From Apricaphanius iberus (Eukaryota > Chordata > Actinopteri > Cyprinodontiformes > Aphaniidae): DNA of 64,000 nt. The notes beneath the pieces were generated by a model. That model worked only from the letters and a program-made list of their open reading frames with translations. It searched no databases and was not told the DNA's origin. This document shows, in pieces, positions 1-12,230 of the stretch. The DNA lies in the NCBI GenBank assembly GCA_028564705.1, contig JAPXFQ010001003.1, forward strand, positions 1,121,001 through 1,185,000, read 5' to 3'. Position numbers and translations under genes: made by a program. The first letter of the stretch is position 1. Every line of letters begins with the position of its first letter.

Positions 1-1439
1 CTGTTGTTCAGTTTTACAGGGGAGGGATTCCTGGGATCCCTGACCTCGGTGAGTGAAATACGGGCCCTTGGCTAGAGCTCAAGCTTGTCGCTTAACCGGG
101 GGGACCCAGACACATGAAATGGCCGTAATAAAACCAGGGCCCGTAAATTCTCTTGGAGGGTGGGAGGCCTGCTTGTCTCTGCTGTTATGTCAACACTGAC
201 CATAATTACAGGGTAATAAGGACACGCTCTAAGTGCTAAATCAATGGTGCTAACAAACTGTTATTTTTAAAGCTAGCATGTGATTGAGTGCTGAAGTGCA
301 GAATGGGATAGCCACGGGTGGGGTGTCATATGGCTGTGAACTGAGGAGGACATGCCGATTGTATAAAAGGCCCTCATCCATCATTATTGATCCCTCGCTT
401 ACTGTAAAGTGGGGGCATTTTTACTGTATTTGTGTTTTTTTTCTCTCCCCTGTGTGTTGCTGCACACGCGCACATATTTGTGCTTCGCTGACAAAGTAAA
501 TAAATTAGGAGCCTCACAACTCATATGAATCCCATTAGTTCGAGGGAATTAATCTCGGTGTGTGAATCTTTCAATGATGTCTAACGTGCCTTCTGCAGAG
601 CTCGATGGGGATGTTGAGCCTGCTGATACATGAGGTAGCAACTCACCGTAGCATTCATCTTTCGTTTCTCTGCGGCATTTCACTTTCTTAAATCCTGCAT
701 TTTTCTAATGTATTTCATGGTCAAGGTAGTTTTTGTATGTGAAGTAACATGTATCAAAATCATAAAACTCCCAAAAACTAAGAGAGCATAATAATGATAA
801 GGCACATTCTGTCCATTGCTAATCTATGCTCTTGCAGATTCTCATCAACTTAATTTTCCTCATTTGTGTGTGTTTGGGTGTTATGGCACAATAGTATTCT
901 TTTGGCACAATAGTATTATTCTTGAGTGTAGTTGTTTCCCATTTAGGTCATTCTCTGTCCTTAAAATCTCAAGTGTGTCCAATTTTGCAAAGTTCCAGAA
1001 AGATGAAAAACCATCTACAAATTTTCTTTTACCTTAATTGGTGGTGCCAAAAGTCTGGTCATGTGGGCAAAATCAAAAGTTGTTAAAACCAGTAGGCCAA
1101 AAAAATCTAATACAAAATAAAGCACACATTTTGTAATGATTTCAGGCATAAACGTATTTTCAGTGTTAAACAGGATATGGTTGATTCTTTCTTTAGAAAT
1201 GCTTGCTACATTTAACCAAGTTTTATAAATTCATTAAAAGCAGGAAAAGTCTAGATAGATGCAGTCCTACTCACTGTGAAATTTAAAAGAATGCAAACAG
1301 CCAGGTTATTAAAAGATGAATACTTTGGATTTAGGAATATTTTCCATTAAAAAAAGATTTTATTTTGTTGAATTTTAATTTGTCTCCATCTGCACCAAAC
1401 CCCTGTGCTGGAGGGGCAGATGTAATCATTCTTGATTTA

Positions 1440-1500
1440 GAGTCCAGGGGCCACAAATGGCCCCCCGGGGCCATACTTTGGACACACCTGGCCTAAATGC
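1440..1500. repeat. hAT-type interspersed repeat end
   Basis: The stretch reads ccaggggccacaaatggccc and then ctttggacacacctggcc. This pattern (CCAGGGG..., ...TTTGGACACCCCTGG) is typical of the ends of vertebrate hAT elements. Confidence 0.4.
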
Positions 1501-3240
1501 TCTGTTATACAAGGTACTCTCCTGTGTTGAAAGACATGCCACTCAGGCTGAGGACAGGAAGAAGAAAATGGAGTATGGACAAATATTTGAGCTTCCAAAC
1601 TTTATTTTCTGTTATATTTTCCAAAGGAGAGTCTTAAATTAAACTTCAGTTTCTACTCATATTGACTCTTATCTATTTAAATTAATATGTGTAAAACCTG
1701 AAATACTTAAAAAACAAACATTCAGTTTACACCAGATATTTACACACTAAATAGTTTAGAAATTACTCTCTCTGACATTCAATCACATCAGATTTCTCCT
1801 GTCATTTAGGATTACAAAAACTATTATATTATTTTCAAAATGCCACAATATCGGGAGATGTTGTTTAAGCTTTCTTCAGTCAGTTTACATATGCTTTTCT
1901 AGTTTTTGGCAGAATTGCGAGGTAATTGTTTTGGGTCTCACTCCGCAGGCTTCCTAAAATAGTTTGCTGAAGATTTGGCCCATTCCTCCCAATATAATGG
2001 TCTAACTGAGTCAGGGTTAGCAACCGATTTGCTCAGAAAAAACCTTTCAGTTCAGACCCCAGAGTTTCTATCACTATCTTTACGGCTCAGTCTTCGTTGA
2101 CTTGTGCTGTAAGCTTAGATTTAGCTGAAAATTTTCTCTCAAATATTTTTCAGATTTTTCAGCAAGTTTTCAATTATTGGGTTGACACATGTGGTTTTTA
2201 AAACATGTATACAAAGAAAGAAAGAATATGTTGGAGTTTGTCCAGCGTCTCCAGTCTCTTTTTTTTCCTTTTAACAACAGCCATGATATCATTCCTTAAA
2301 AAAATATTAAATATTATCTTGCTCACATCACTCAACTTTCAGCAGCAACAAGAGGACCCAACCTCTGCTGTTTTACAGCAGCTATAGTGTTGTATAGAAA
2401 ATCTGCATACATAGAAATTCATTTCAGGAAATGTGGTAAAAGATGCATTTAAAAAAAATATTAAATTGAAACCTGTTTGGGTTTAGATGCAGACTACAAC
2501 AGGCTGTTCTGGGACCTATAAATTAAAAGATACAAATCTGAGTTTCAGTTTATGTATTAATTTATATGTAGATCCTTCATCTTTGATTTGCCACATGGTT
2601 ACACAAGCTGTTGTCCTGCTCGTTTCTAAGTTTATAAGTCACAAAAAAACCACAAACAAATGTACTCATAAAGAGTTACTGTATCTTTTTCTTTAACAGG
2701 GTCAGTATGAGATTCTTATGTCATAGCTTGTATAAATATATACTCCCACTATCATAGTACTATCATAATCTCCCCCTGTCATAATATTCACACAAAAAAG
2801 TGTAAAATTCACCAAAGTAATCTGATTATTATGATTATAATAACGTTATCCATAACATTTATTATTTGGACTTAAAAACCTAAATGACTAAAAAAAAAAA
2901 TGTAGAAAAAACATGTTACGTATTTTTCAATATTAAATCACACATAATGCTCGTTTTATAGTAGTGCTATCTGCTCAGGTTCCCATCCTGCATTCAGCTT
3001 CCAAGCAGGGTTCCATAAACCAGAGGGATGTGTGTGAACAAAGCATAGACACTCTAGTTGTTTAGTACTATTGTAAATAAAATAAAGGCATCAGATATCA
3101 GGAATGATGTTTTAAAGGATGAGTATTCATTGTAGGATCGTTCAGTCCTTTACTTCAATGCCAACGCAAAAAACAATAAATTATTTCCTGATTTGTGAAA
3201 TATAATAATAATAATAAAACTGAAGGAGGTAAATATGCTG

Positions 3241-3328
3241 TAAAAATAAATCTTATACAGCTGTTGAAAATGAAGACACTTGAGTAAAAATAAATCTTAT
3301 GCAGCTGTTTAAAATGGAGACACTTGAG
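3241..3328. repeat. Two-copy tandem repeat, 44-bp unit
   Basis: Unit 1 is 3241-3284 and unit 2 is 3285-3328. Both start taaaaataaatcttat and end agacacttgag, with four or so mismatches. Confidence 0.85.
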
Positions 3329-4983
3329 TCTAGAAAAGTATGCAATTTTTATTAGATGGGAAATTTACAGAAAACCTAGTTGTATATTTTTTCTACTACA
3401 GTTGGATTCTTGTTATTTCCTATCCCTTCTCTTGTAACCGGATTTGCCTTCAGTTCACTTTCTGCTCCAATTTTGTTCCACCTCATGTGTGTCGGACCTG
3501 TCCCACACTAAACCAGGAGGTATGTCCTGCATTCTTGCCCTCTAATTTATGTATCCCTAATCAAAAGACTGTGGCTCTACAGGTCAGCTGTCACATTCCT
3601 GTATTCCCACAGGCACTCATGGGGAACGGCAGGATGGAGTGGGAAGAGATTTATAGCACAAACCCAGTCCAGGGTCCTTATAACTCTGGCAGGCGTTGCT
3701 GCCACTTCTCCCCTCGTCCTCCCTTCTCACTTCCCTCACTCCTGTTCCTCCTCCCAACCAGAATCAGGAGAGAGAGAGCAAGGCAGTGAGATCAGCCAAT
3801 CCGATGTGAGCTCCCAAAGCAGACCTACCTCTCACTTAGCACCAAGTTGATGCTGGATGGAGAGTGGGAGAACGTGGATACCACTGACACCTTGTGGTGA
3901 ATTAAAGCAGACCTGTAACCATTTGAAGTCTTCAGAAGATTTTATTTCTGAGACATATTTTTTTTAAAATACAGTTTCCTCTGGCGTTTTCTGAAACTGC
4001 CTCCTTTGAGGGCTTCTTTAATTTCTCATAAGCAACTTGTTCTCTTTCAGCAGGAATCTGTGCTAAAAAAAGGAAAAGTTGGATAAACAATTGGATGGGA
4101 AAAGTCAAGCAACACAGACAATGAGTGTGGAAGGAGGGGGTTCCTCTTTTCTTTAGTGTGAACTCTGTCACACACCAATTTAAAGACCCCAAGCTGCTTT
4201 TGTGGCCATAGACACCGAGTCACTATAGACAGGCAAGACGTCCTATTTACTACTCAAAGTAGCGGGGGGCGAGTCTAGGGTCCGGGGTCATGCGGGAGGC
4301 AGCGGTCATCCCCCGGTCAACTACAGTAGGTCATTATTCAGCCCAAGCCGATTGCCCAGAACCGCGTCCGAGCAGCCCACCCCCCAATCCATTCCGCTTA
4401 ATTATTATGGATGAGGGGCGGCATAAACAGCCATCATTACAGACACTCAGTGGCATACACAAATCCACTTTAAATTGCTATTAAGTTAGGAAGCGATCTG
4501 TAATCCCAGGCGTGCGTTAGAACGGAGCAAGTAGGCTTTCTTTTTATTAAATCTCATTGTCCCTGAGATATTTTCAAACGTTCTCGCGCTCTGTCATGTT
4601 TCCAATTTGGAGCCAATTCGCTGATTTAATTAAAAGCCCACTTGGAAAAACGGACACTAAGTAGCCATTCACATCTCTTGCTACGCACGGTTATCATCTG
4701 TGTTTTATTTTTTGATAACTCCTTATTTACATAGTTTTAGGAAAGATGTGGCTGTGGGAATTTTATTTTTACTGAAAACTTAAACATCAGAGTGTGTTAG
4801 ATCCACTTTCTGCATTTTCCATTTTCCCATACCTTTTTTTTGGTCTCATAATTATTCTTCACAGAAAACCTTTTTTTTTTTTTCTCTCTGACTGGATTTT
4901 CTTCACAATGTCCTTCCAGTGATCTGTACCTACTGGTCAGCCCCTTACAATGGCTTTCTTACATCGTCCATCTTTTTAGTGCT

Positions 4984-5890
4984 TTAAAAAAATACACTCT
5001 TTAAGCTTTTTTTACAACCACAAACTTCAATGTTTTTTTGTTTTTTTGGGGGGGGGGGTTATGTGGTAGTTATGAATAGATACATGTACAAGACAAAGAA
5101 TGCTTGGGCTTTATAGATAAATACTGAAAATATCATGGATTTGAGTTCAGCTCCCCAGACTCAATACTTTGTAGAACCACCTTTTAGTACAATTACAGCT
5201 ACGAGTCGTTCGTAGTACGTTTCTACCAGCTTTGTACATCTAGAGCCTAAAATATTTAATGTATATGTGGCTAAATGTTTATTGCTTGTCTCATTGGAAT
5301 GGCCTGTAGAGCTCTATCTATCCTCATATTAACTCTGAACAGCTTCTCTTTACCTTCTGAAGAAAGCCGTCCCCACACCATGATGTCGCCACCGCCGTGT
5401 TTCATGGCTGACAAGGTGTGTTCAGGGTGTTTGTTTTCCACCTCATGTAGTGTTTTGCATGTTTGAGGTTCTAAGCTCCCACCTGAGCTTTGAATCTCTT
5501 TTGAATAGCACCTTCAGACTAACCATGGGCCTCTTAGCTGCTTCTCTGATAAATGCTCTCCTTGTTTCATGTGTATCATCTGGACAGAGATGTGTTGTTA
5601 TTGTTTCAGCTGTTCCTGCCAGAGTTTGGGGTGTTTTATAAACCCAACTTTAAGATGCTCTACATCTTCCTCCCTGACTCATCCACTGTACATGGTGCTG
5701 TTTGTTCACTTTTTTAAAAAACATCTGAGGCCTTCACAGAACTGCTGGATTCATTCTGAGATTAAATCACATACTATTTATTAAATGCTGTGGATTTTAT
5801 TCAGGGGTACGTTATCCTTGATATACTTTTTTTTAAAGAAAAAAGAAAATTACCATCAATAATTTTTTTAACAATAATTTTGAGTGTCAT
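4984..5890 (-). mobile_element. Degenerate Tc1-like DNA transposon
   Basis: The minus strand retains recognisable blocks of a fish Tc1 transposase gene in order. These are the start region (5690-5760, tgaacaaacagcaccatgta), the HTH region near 5540, the block around the catalytic KHGGGS-like motif (5370-5430, reverse complement of catgatgtcgccaccgccgtg) and the C-terminal tail (5150-5245, tagaaccacctttt). Multiple stops and indels interrupt the frame, and the ends are decayed. Confidence 0.75.
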
Positions 5891-6051
5891 ATACTCAAAG
5901 AGAATAGTTGATCCAACTTGAATGAATTGCTTCAGTTGCTAACAAGTTGATTTTTACTGATTGGAGCAATTTATTTAAATCGGGGCTGCATTCTCCTTTT
6001 TTCAGTGTATATAAATCACTATGCAAAAAAATGAAACCTCAGATTTATTTT

Positions 6052-6190
6052 AAAAATTTTATGTCAAGCGGTTCCACACAGCTGCTTTAAGTAGCTGTTA
6101 AGATACTTGGTTACTTATGTGAGTCTAAGTAACCAAGTATCTTAACGGTTACCTAAAGTAGTTCTGTGGAACCGCTTGATATAAAATTTT
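6052..6190. repeat. Foldback (inverted repeat) element, about 65-bp arms
   Basis: Left arm 6052-6116 and right arm 6125-6190 are reverse complements around an 8-nt loop. The inner 21 bp (gttaagatacttggttactta) and the outer segment (tcaagcggttccaca) pair perfectly; the middle has mismatches. It could be a small foldback MITE or a hairpin RNA source. Confidence 0.85.
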
Positions 6191-6999
6191 GAAGTAATCC
6201 AAGTTTTATTTTTATGAGTGTACACCACGTTGACATTTGTGGTTGTAACCTGCCAAATATGAAAAAACATTGACAGGTAGGAATATTTTGGGGAATTTTG
6301 TGCTATGAAGGGTACCTGTGCAAGAAGTGTTGTGGGTTATACATCACGGGCTTGCTGCAGAGACCTGCAGTGCATCTGGTGAGTCTGTGCTGAGAGGATA
6401 GAAGGAAGGAAGAGAAAAGACTGGGAAAAAAAAGGGGAAAGGATGCAGGCAGAAAGGCTGTTGCAGGAGAGATGGGAAAAAGAGAGAAAGAGAACGAGAG
6501 CGGGGGGTGGGAGGAAAAGATGGAGGGGGCTGGAAATGTGGAAGGAGGGAGAGATTGTAACAAGCAGGCGGCGGGTTCAGCGGCAGGGCAATGAGAGACT
6601 TCCTGCGCTCCATCACGCCCAAGGCCTGCCTCAGTCAGCTGGTGGCCGAGCAGAGATGCCTCATGTGTCAGGCTTATTAGCACTCCCCCTAGTTTGTATG
6701 CATTTGGGATTACACGCGAGTGGGTGTGTTTTTACTTGGAGAAGGTGTTCTGTGCAAGAGAGAGGGAGAAAAAAAGAAAATGACTAATTTTTTGTTTTTA
6801 GGATTTTTAAAGACAAAAGGTGCACTATCAGAGAGAGAGGAGGTTTTAAAGCAGTGTTTTGTTTTGCTGCATAATGGCAGCCTGACACCTGCCTCGCACG
6901 TCTTCCTTCACCTCACCCGACCAACCCCGACTCACCTTCTCCCCGCTCCCGTCTGGGGGAGCTGTCAGTCTGTCCTCCGCTCGGGCACCGTGAGCGATG

Positions 7000-7620
7000 G
7001 GCCTATCAGGAATGCCGCCATTAGCCAGCCCCCTGAGTGGTAAATAAACGATCGCGCCGGTACACTGCAGGTGTTGTCATAGCAACCCACTCTCCATGCC
7101 GGCCCCGCCCACGCTCGCTCCTAGCTCTCTCAGCGGAGGAGTCACCGGGAGGTCAGCGAGTCGACGCGCGGCAGCCGCCACGACACGGCGCTGTTCGACC
7201 TCTCCCTGCTCCCGCACAGAGCCGGTGTCACATCCTGCTTCGTCCCCTTAATGCCAAACATTCCCCAAAAACACAGACACCCCCATCTGTCTTCTACACC
7301 TCTAACTTCTTCAGATCAGTCGTTTCTGAATTTCAGATCCAAAATAACCCCAAACATAGGCAGCGGCAGAAGGACGTGGAGAACAGAGAGTGTTTTTTTT
7401 TAAAAGTCATTTGGGTAATTCACTCTCCACAGCTTTTGGAATGTCCCTATTACAGCAGGTGTACTGTGGATGAACCCATTTCAAGTACAGGGAAGATGGG
7501 CTCTGCACGCCTGACAGACTCCCGCCGCCATCGGCGCCCACTCTGCGATGCAGCAGTTGTATTAAAATGGCGGCGTTGATAATCCAAAAGACCTTTCTCA
7601 GGGAGAATTTGAGACCGGCT
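7000..7620. promoter_or_regulatory. CpG-rich patch with X-box-like site inside skap1 intron
   Basis: The stretch has far more CG dinucleotides than its AT-rich surroundings. It includes ggccccgcccacgc and a near-palindromic X-box-like motif gttgtcatagcaac at 7073-7086, which resembles the RFX consensus GTTRCCATGGYAAC. It could be an alternative promoter or enhancer. No transcript evidence is available. Confidence 0.35.
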
Positions 7621-9280
7621 GCACAGATGGGTGGCGGAGATAAATAAAACTCTCTGTCACTACGGTTGGTGGAATAGTGCTGCGACGCCCCCAAGGGAGA
7701 GCAGAACTGTTTTGCTCCCCTCTCTCCGATATGCTTCCCCCCCAGTCCGTCTGTTTCCTCTCTCTCCTGCTCCTTTCCAACAAGAACCATAGACAGCTTT
7801 CCAGATTTTCCCTTCCTAGTCTTATAGGAAGCATAACCCACAATTTCAGCCAAACCTTTTCCCTTCGTTAGGAACAGAGACACACTGAGGACAGCCCAAC
7901 ATACCCCGACATCCCAGTATGAGCTGAAAGCAATGAGGCCTGGATGGACAATCTACTTATGTCTGTTTGTGCTTTAAAGACTCCTGAGTCTTGTGGTTTA
8001 TCACCATCTGAGCGATTCATCCATCCTTGCTGTCCAGGAAGCGCTCATTAGCTCCAGGCCTCATTCCTCTGGCTACAGAGAGGTGTCAAGTCCCGCAGAT
8101 CTCCTAACCCTCTGACACAGAGCGCTTCATCATGTCAGAGTCTGTTTGTGCTTCTGCAACTGGAAGCAGAACCATCAAATATCCATGTACTGATGCTTGC
8201 ACTACAAAATTTATACTCCTGTCCGTGCTTCGTCTCCTGCTGCAAGTTTCAATCCACTGGAGAGCAGAAAAAGACGATGGGAGTTTGGCTCCTACTTCTT
8301 CGATCACAGAGACTCCGTTAAGATTTTTTAACCATGCTGGTAACTCATGGACCCTTGAATATATATATAATGAGTTATATATTGAATATATTTTACCAGG
8401 TGCAATAGTTAAATGCAGCTTTAAATACAAGTAATAGAAAATGGAATTGATATGTAATTACATAAAAAAATGTATTTAAAATATTTATATATGTTTCAGA
8501 TTATATCTTAAAATGACACCAATTGGGTTGGATTTTATATTTATAGTAAGCCATCCAAAACAATTTTTGTTTTGATCTCAGATATTACATTTATAAATTT
8601 CTCTCAAATTTACTTTCAAAAGGATTTAATCCAGTGTTTTGTGCTTTTTTAAAAATAAGTTTGTAAGAATTCTTTCAGAATAAGAAAGTTTAGGATTTTT
8701 AATTTTAAATAGCTTTTAAACTTTAACTTTTTTTAAATAATTTTAGTATTTTATTTATTTATTAATTCATTTATTATAGATCACATTTTCTAGGTTGATT
8801 CTGGTTTTTGATGTAGAAGCTCTCTCTAAAAAGTCCTATCATGTCTTTTCAGGGAAAACGTCTCGACTTAATTAGTCTGGTGAAAAGAGGCCAGCTGTGT
8901 TGATGGCTTTATAGCAGTAAAAAAAAATAAAAAGCATTTTTATTTTAGACACTTACTATCCTGATTGCCTTGTTTACCGTTTTGGCCAATTTTTTAATGA
9001 AAACCCTCGAGGCTAATGAGCCCCCGTGTGTGTTAGAATATTGTAAACGGCTGTTTGTTGGATGGGTTTTAGAGTCTCTTGCTCGTCCTTCGCTATAATC
9101 GACTTCATGGGGAAGAAAAACAATTTTAACCTCCTAGTTGTTCGTGCGTTCAGATCATGCAACCCGATTCTGAAACCGTGTAAAATAATTTATAATCTTG
9201 CTTAAATCTGTTTTTTTTTGCTTTTCCTGAAAGCCTATAATGAGAGAGATTTCATGAATTACTCTCCCTTTTGTGTCCAG

Positions 9281-9373
9281 GAGTACAACATCCACGGCTG
9301 GTGGGTCGGTGAACTGAACGGCACCGTGGGTATCGTCCCCAAGGACTTCCTGCAACCCGCCTACATCCTCTGA
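9281..9373 (+). CDS. skap1: skap1, last coding exon (C-terminal half of SH3 domain)
   Basis: Src kinase-associated phosphoprotein 1 is a cytosolic adaptor (coiled coil, PH domain, SH3 domain) that links T-cell receptor signalling to integrin activation through ADAP. Only its final 30 codons are here. The acceptor is tttgtgtccag before 9281, and the frame begins [15 protein letters not shown], continues VGIVPKDFL and stops at TGA 9371-9373. This is the SH3 tail with the WW pair, the GxVGIVP strand and the final PxNY-region equivalent. The wording ([17 protein letters not shown]) is closer to recalled SKAP1 than to SKAP2 (GWWVGEMKGTIGLVPK). The product ends about five residues shorter than human. 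The neighbour snx11 and the HOXB-flank order support skap1. The preceding exon was looked for and not found in 1-9280, so the intron is over 9 kb. Confidence 0.9.
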   Translation, partial: EYNIHGWWVGELNGTVGIVPKDFLQPAYIL

Positions 9374-10085
9374 GCTCCAACAGGTACCTAGGCACTCTCT
9401 TATCATGAGCATTATGGACCATTACTGTGGCCTAATACACAGAAACAGTCCCCCTGGTACTCATCCACACTGCCACTGAGGTGTATTCAGTCGTTGACCT
9501 GCCGTTTATGGCATCTGCTGGCTGGGAGAAGTACTGCACGAGGCAATCCGAGAGCTGTAATGGCCAGTGCTCGTGAATAAATATGTGCGACTAAACCCTG
9601 ATTACAGTGACGGTTGTCCTATTTAACAAAATTATTCTATGATATTGTTATAGAGGCACAGCCTAAAATGGACTTTGAATTATTAATGCATTTTTTAAAA
9701 GAATTTTATTTTGACTTCAATTGTTTTTTTTTTCCTCCACAGTGCTTTCATTGAGACATCCAGACATATCTCCCTTGACTGATAACGACACAATTTCTTC
9801 CCACATTTTGTGATGGAGATCCTTCGTGTTTGCTTATATATTTCCCTGTACATCATGAACCACATTTATAAGCCCGTAGACTGCTGTGATGTGAAAACTA
9901 GAACTTTCATTTTGGATGTGTTCATCCACAAATAATTGATGCAAACTGAAAATAATTGTTTACAAAGGTTGATACATTTATCAAATCTCAGTAAAAGCAA
10001 CATGTGTAACTGTGCTGCCTTCAGTTATTTTGATTCCTTCATTTTTAAAATTAAAGAGTATTGTGCATATTAAATGCTATTAAAG
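9374..10085 (+). other. skap1: skap1 3' UTR with an intron just after the stop codon
   Basis: Ten bases after the TGA there is a donor (cag|gtacct, GT at 9384). A pyrimidine-rich acceptor (tttttttttcctccacag) ends at 9742, so the terminal exon is probably noncoding and starts at 9743. ATTAAA signals lie at 10050-10055 and 10079-10084. The exact cleavage site cannot be read. Confidence 0.55.
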
Positions 10086-11821
10086 CACAGCAGTGCCTTA
10101 AATTCAAATATTTGCAAGTTTTCTTGCTCTTTTACATTCAGTTTTGGGCACCAGGTGGCAGCAGTATAAGTATAATTTAGGAGAAGATTGTCGAGAGAAA
10201 ATAAAAACTATCTTCAACTTGGATTTTTGAAATGACCTGCATAAAATAGCTCATAATGACAAAATGCTAAAAAAAAAGAACTGGGCTTAAATGCAGCTCA
10301 GTTCCATCTTCATCAGAATCCATTGGTGCTGAATTTAGCAGACTGAAGATGATTTGGAATATGATTTGTCTCTATAAGGTCTCACATCTGATCTCTCATA
10401 TCAGACCCAAAGCCACGTAATAAAGTCTGAGAAGATGCCTGTAGACCTTGTGGCAAGGCAAAAATCTGCATTGATACAAAAAAACAAAAAACTGTTTAAG
10501 TTTGGAACCACCGACTCTTATATCTAGCCAGCTGTCCAAACAGATTACTCAGGGAAGAGGATTTCCTTGTGATGGTAGGAGAACCATCCAGAATGTGGAT
10601 CGTTGCTGATGGATTCCACCAATCATGGAACAACCAAGGAGGAGCAACTTCTCATTTAAAGGGAAATTATGTTGGGGGGTTTTCAACCTGGACCTTATTT
10701 TATTTTTTTAGCAATTTTTATGTTTTTTTTCAATCACCCTGAGAAGTTTGATGCCAGTTTGAGCCATTTAGCAGTATTTATTTGCAGATTCAAAAGCTTT
10801 TTATTATTGATTTTTTGTGAAGCCCCCAAACCGTAGCAGAAGACAATCAAGAAGCACTTCCGAGACGTTCGTAAGTCCAAGGAGAAGATAAACATGGTCA
10901 AATTAAGGACTTTGGGGCAGATTAAACCTCATTACAAGCAACATTTGGACTGCCCCGAGCACTCCCGTTCTACGGATGTACGCTGATCAAGACTGGATGT
11001 ATAAATACTGGTGAACAGGTCAAACTGGCTCCAAACTTCTCAGGGTGAGAGAAAAAACATAAAAATTTATAAAAAAATAAGGTCCAAGTTGAAAAAAAAG
11101 GAGTTTCCCTTTAAAGGCAAAAAAGGCTTGAATGTTTCCAAAAACCTGCTTAGAGATCGTCAGACCCGTTAAAGCAAAACTCTCTGGCCTAATCAATCCA
11201 TAATAGACCACTGTGTTCTGAAGCCTTCGTTCATCATCTGGTTAACATCATTCCTACTGGTGGCAGCACCACGCTGTAGACCAGCAGTCTCCAAATCCAG
11301 TTCTCAACAGCAACTCTCCTGCAACATTTAGCTGCAGCCCATCTCCAACAAACCTGAGTTAAACAAACACCTTATTAACGGGCCCCAGCAGAACTTCGTG
11401 ACTCAGAAGGTGTTTTAAGGGATTTGACTCAGATATGTGGGAAAAGGGATGCTTATAAAAGTAGTAGGACAGTGTTTCTTAAGCGGTGGTCTGTGAACAC
11501 CTAGTGATCCATGAACCCTTAGTGTCCGTGGCGGAATTGCAAGAGGTCAGTGATTATAAAAATATATTTATATTTTAAATTATTCTGACTTTTAAATAGA
11601 TTATTTTACTCAAACATGACCAAGACCTTTATTTATTTAAGCTACAGAAGGTAACATGACAATCTTTTTCTCTTTCACAAATCATTTTTTGTACACGTGT
11701 TAGTCATACAATTACATGAAAAATATGATTTATTTCAGAAACTGTAAGATAATTATAAAAAAGTTATATATTTCAAGTTCTTTCACTTTTAATTTTCATT
11801 ATAACTGACAATAAATGAAAG

Positions 11822-11965
11822 TCCTAAATTCAGTATCTCAAAAAATTTGAGTATTGTGAAAATGTTCAGTCTTGAAGACACCTGGTGCCACACTCAGCTA
11901 AAAAAGAATCAGCTCTGACACACACAAAGACCAAACAGGAAAACGGACTTCAACTGGAGAGAGGA
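11822..11965. mobile_element. Tc1-like terminal fragment
   Basis: It begins cagtatctcaaaaaatttga and continues with gaagacacctggtgccacac. This is recalled as the terminal/5' region of a common fish Tc1-like family. No coding remains. Confidence 0.45.
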
Positions 11966-12171
11966 ACCATTACAGATGCTGCCACTATTTAACCCAGGTT
12001 ATAGAAACTAATGAGTGGGAGACAAGTGCAAGTGTTTAACACACATAACTTCCAGGTGACATACGTACACAAACAGGTGAAAATTCTGTTTTGTTACATA
12101 TATATTTTTCTGAAAGTAACTATATTTATACAGTAGTTTTTAGAAATACGTAACTGACATATTTTTTTAAC

Positions 12172-12230
12172 TCAGTATTTTTCTGAAATATGTAACAACA
12201 TAATGTTACATATTTCTGAAAAAATACTGA
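12172..12230. repeat. 25-bp inverted repeat
   Basis: Arm 12172-12196 (starts tcagtatttttctgaaat, ends tgtaac) and arm 12205-12230 (gttacatatttctgaaa..) are reverse complements with two small differences. They are separated by 8 nt. Confidence 0.8.

Larger units (their letters stand above)
1..9280 (+). other. skap1: skap1 last coding intron
   Basis: No exon of PH or SH3 type is visible. The stretch holds a short hAT-like repeat near 1.45 kb, a 44-bp tandem duplication at 3.24 kb, a Tc1-like relic at 5.0-5.9 kb, a foldback at 6.05-6.19 kb and a CpG-rich patch at 7.0-7.6 kb. Unique, moderately GC segments rich in TAAT/ATTA sites occur around 180-620, 4200-4680 and 8850-9140; they are candidates for conserved noncoding elements, untested. 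Open frames here (for example 3340-3789, 6303-6787, 7037-7883) have no recognisable protein content. Confidence 0.6.

Noticed and set aside
20..48. Possible 29-nt exon (acceptor gttttacag, donor gtgagt) at the window start
   Set aside because: The splice words are good, but no frame matches SKAP1 or another protein I know, and the length is too short to judge.
3340..3789. 149-codon plus-strand open frame
   Set aside because: Composition and text do not resemble any family. It lies in the skap1 intron with no splice support.
6303..6787. Overlapping open frames on both strands (up to 126 codons)
   Set aside because: They are generated by a purine/pyrimidine-rich low-complexity tract (gagaaagag...), not by coding constraint.
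7037..7883. 180- and 158-codon frames in the CpG-rich patch
   Set aside because: High GC lengthens chance frames. No domain recognised, and the frames on opposite strands overlap.
10148..10165. CTCF-like words caccaggtggcagcagt (10149) and cacttggtggcagcat (13141)
   Set aside because: Only partial matches to the core. Less convincing than the word at 35944, so not listed as sites.
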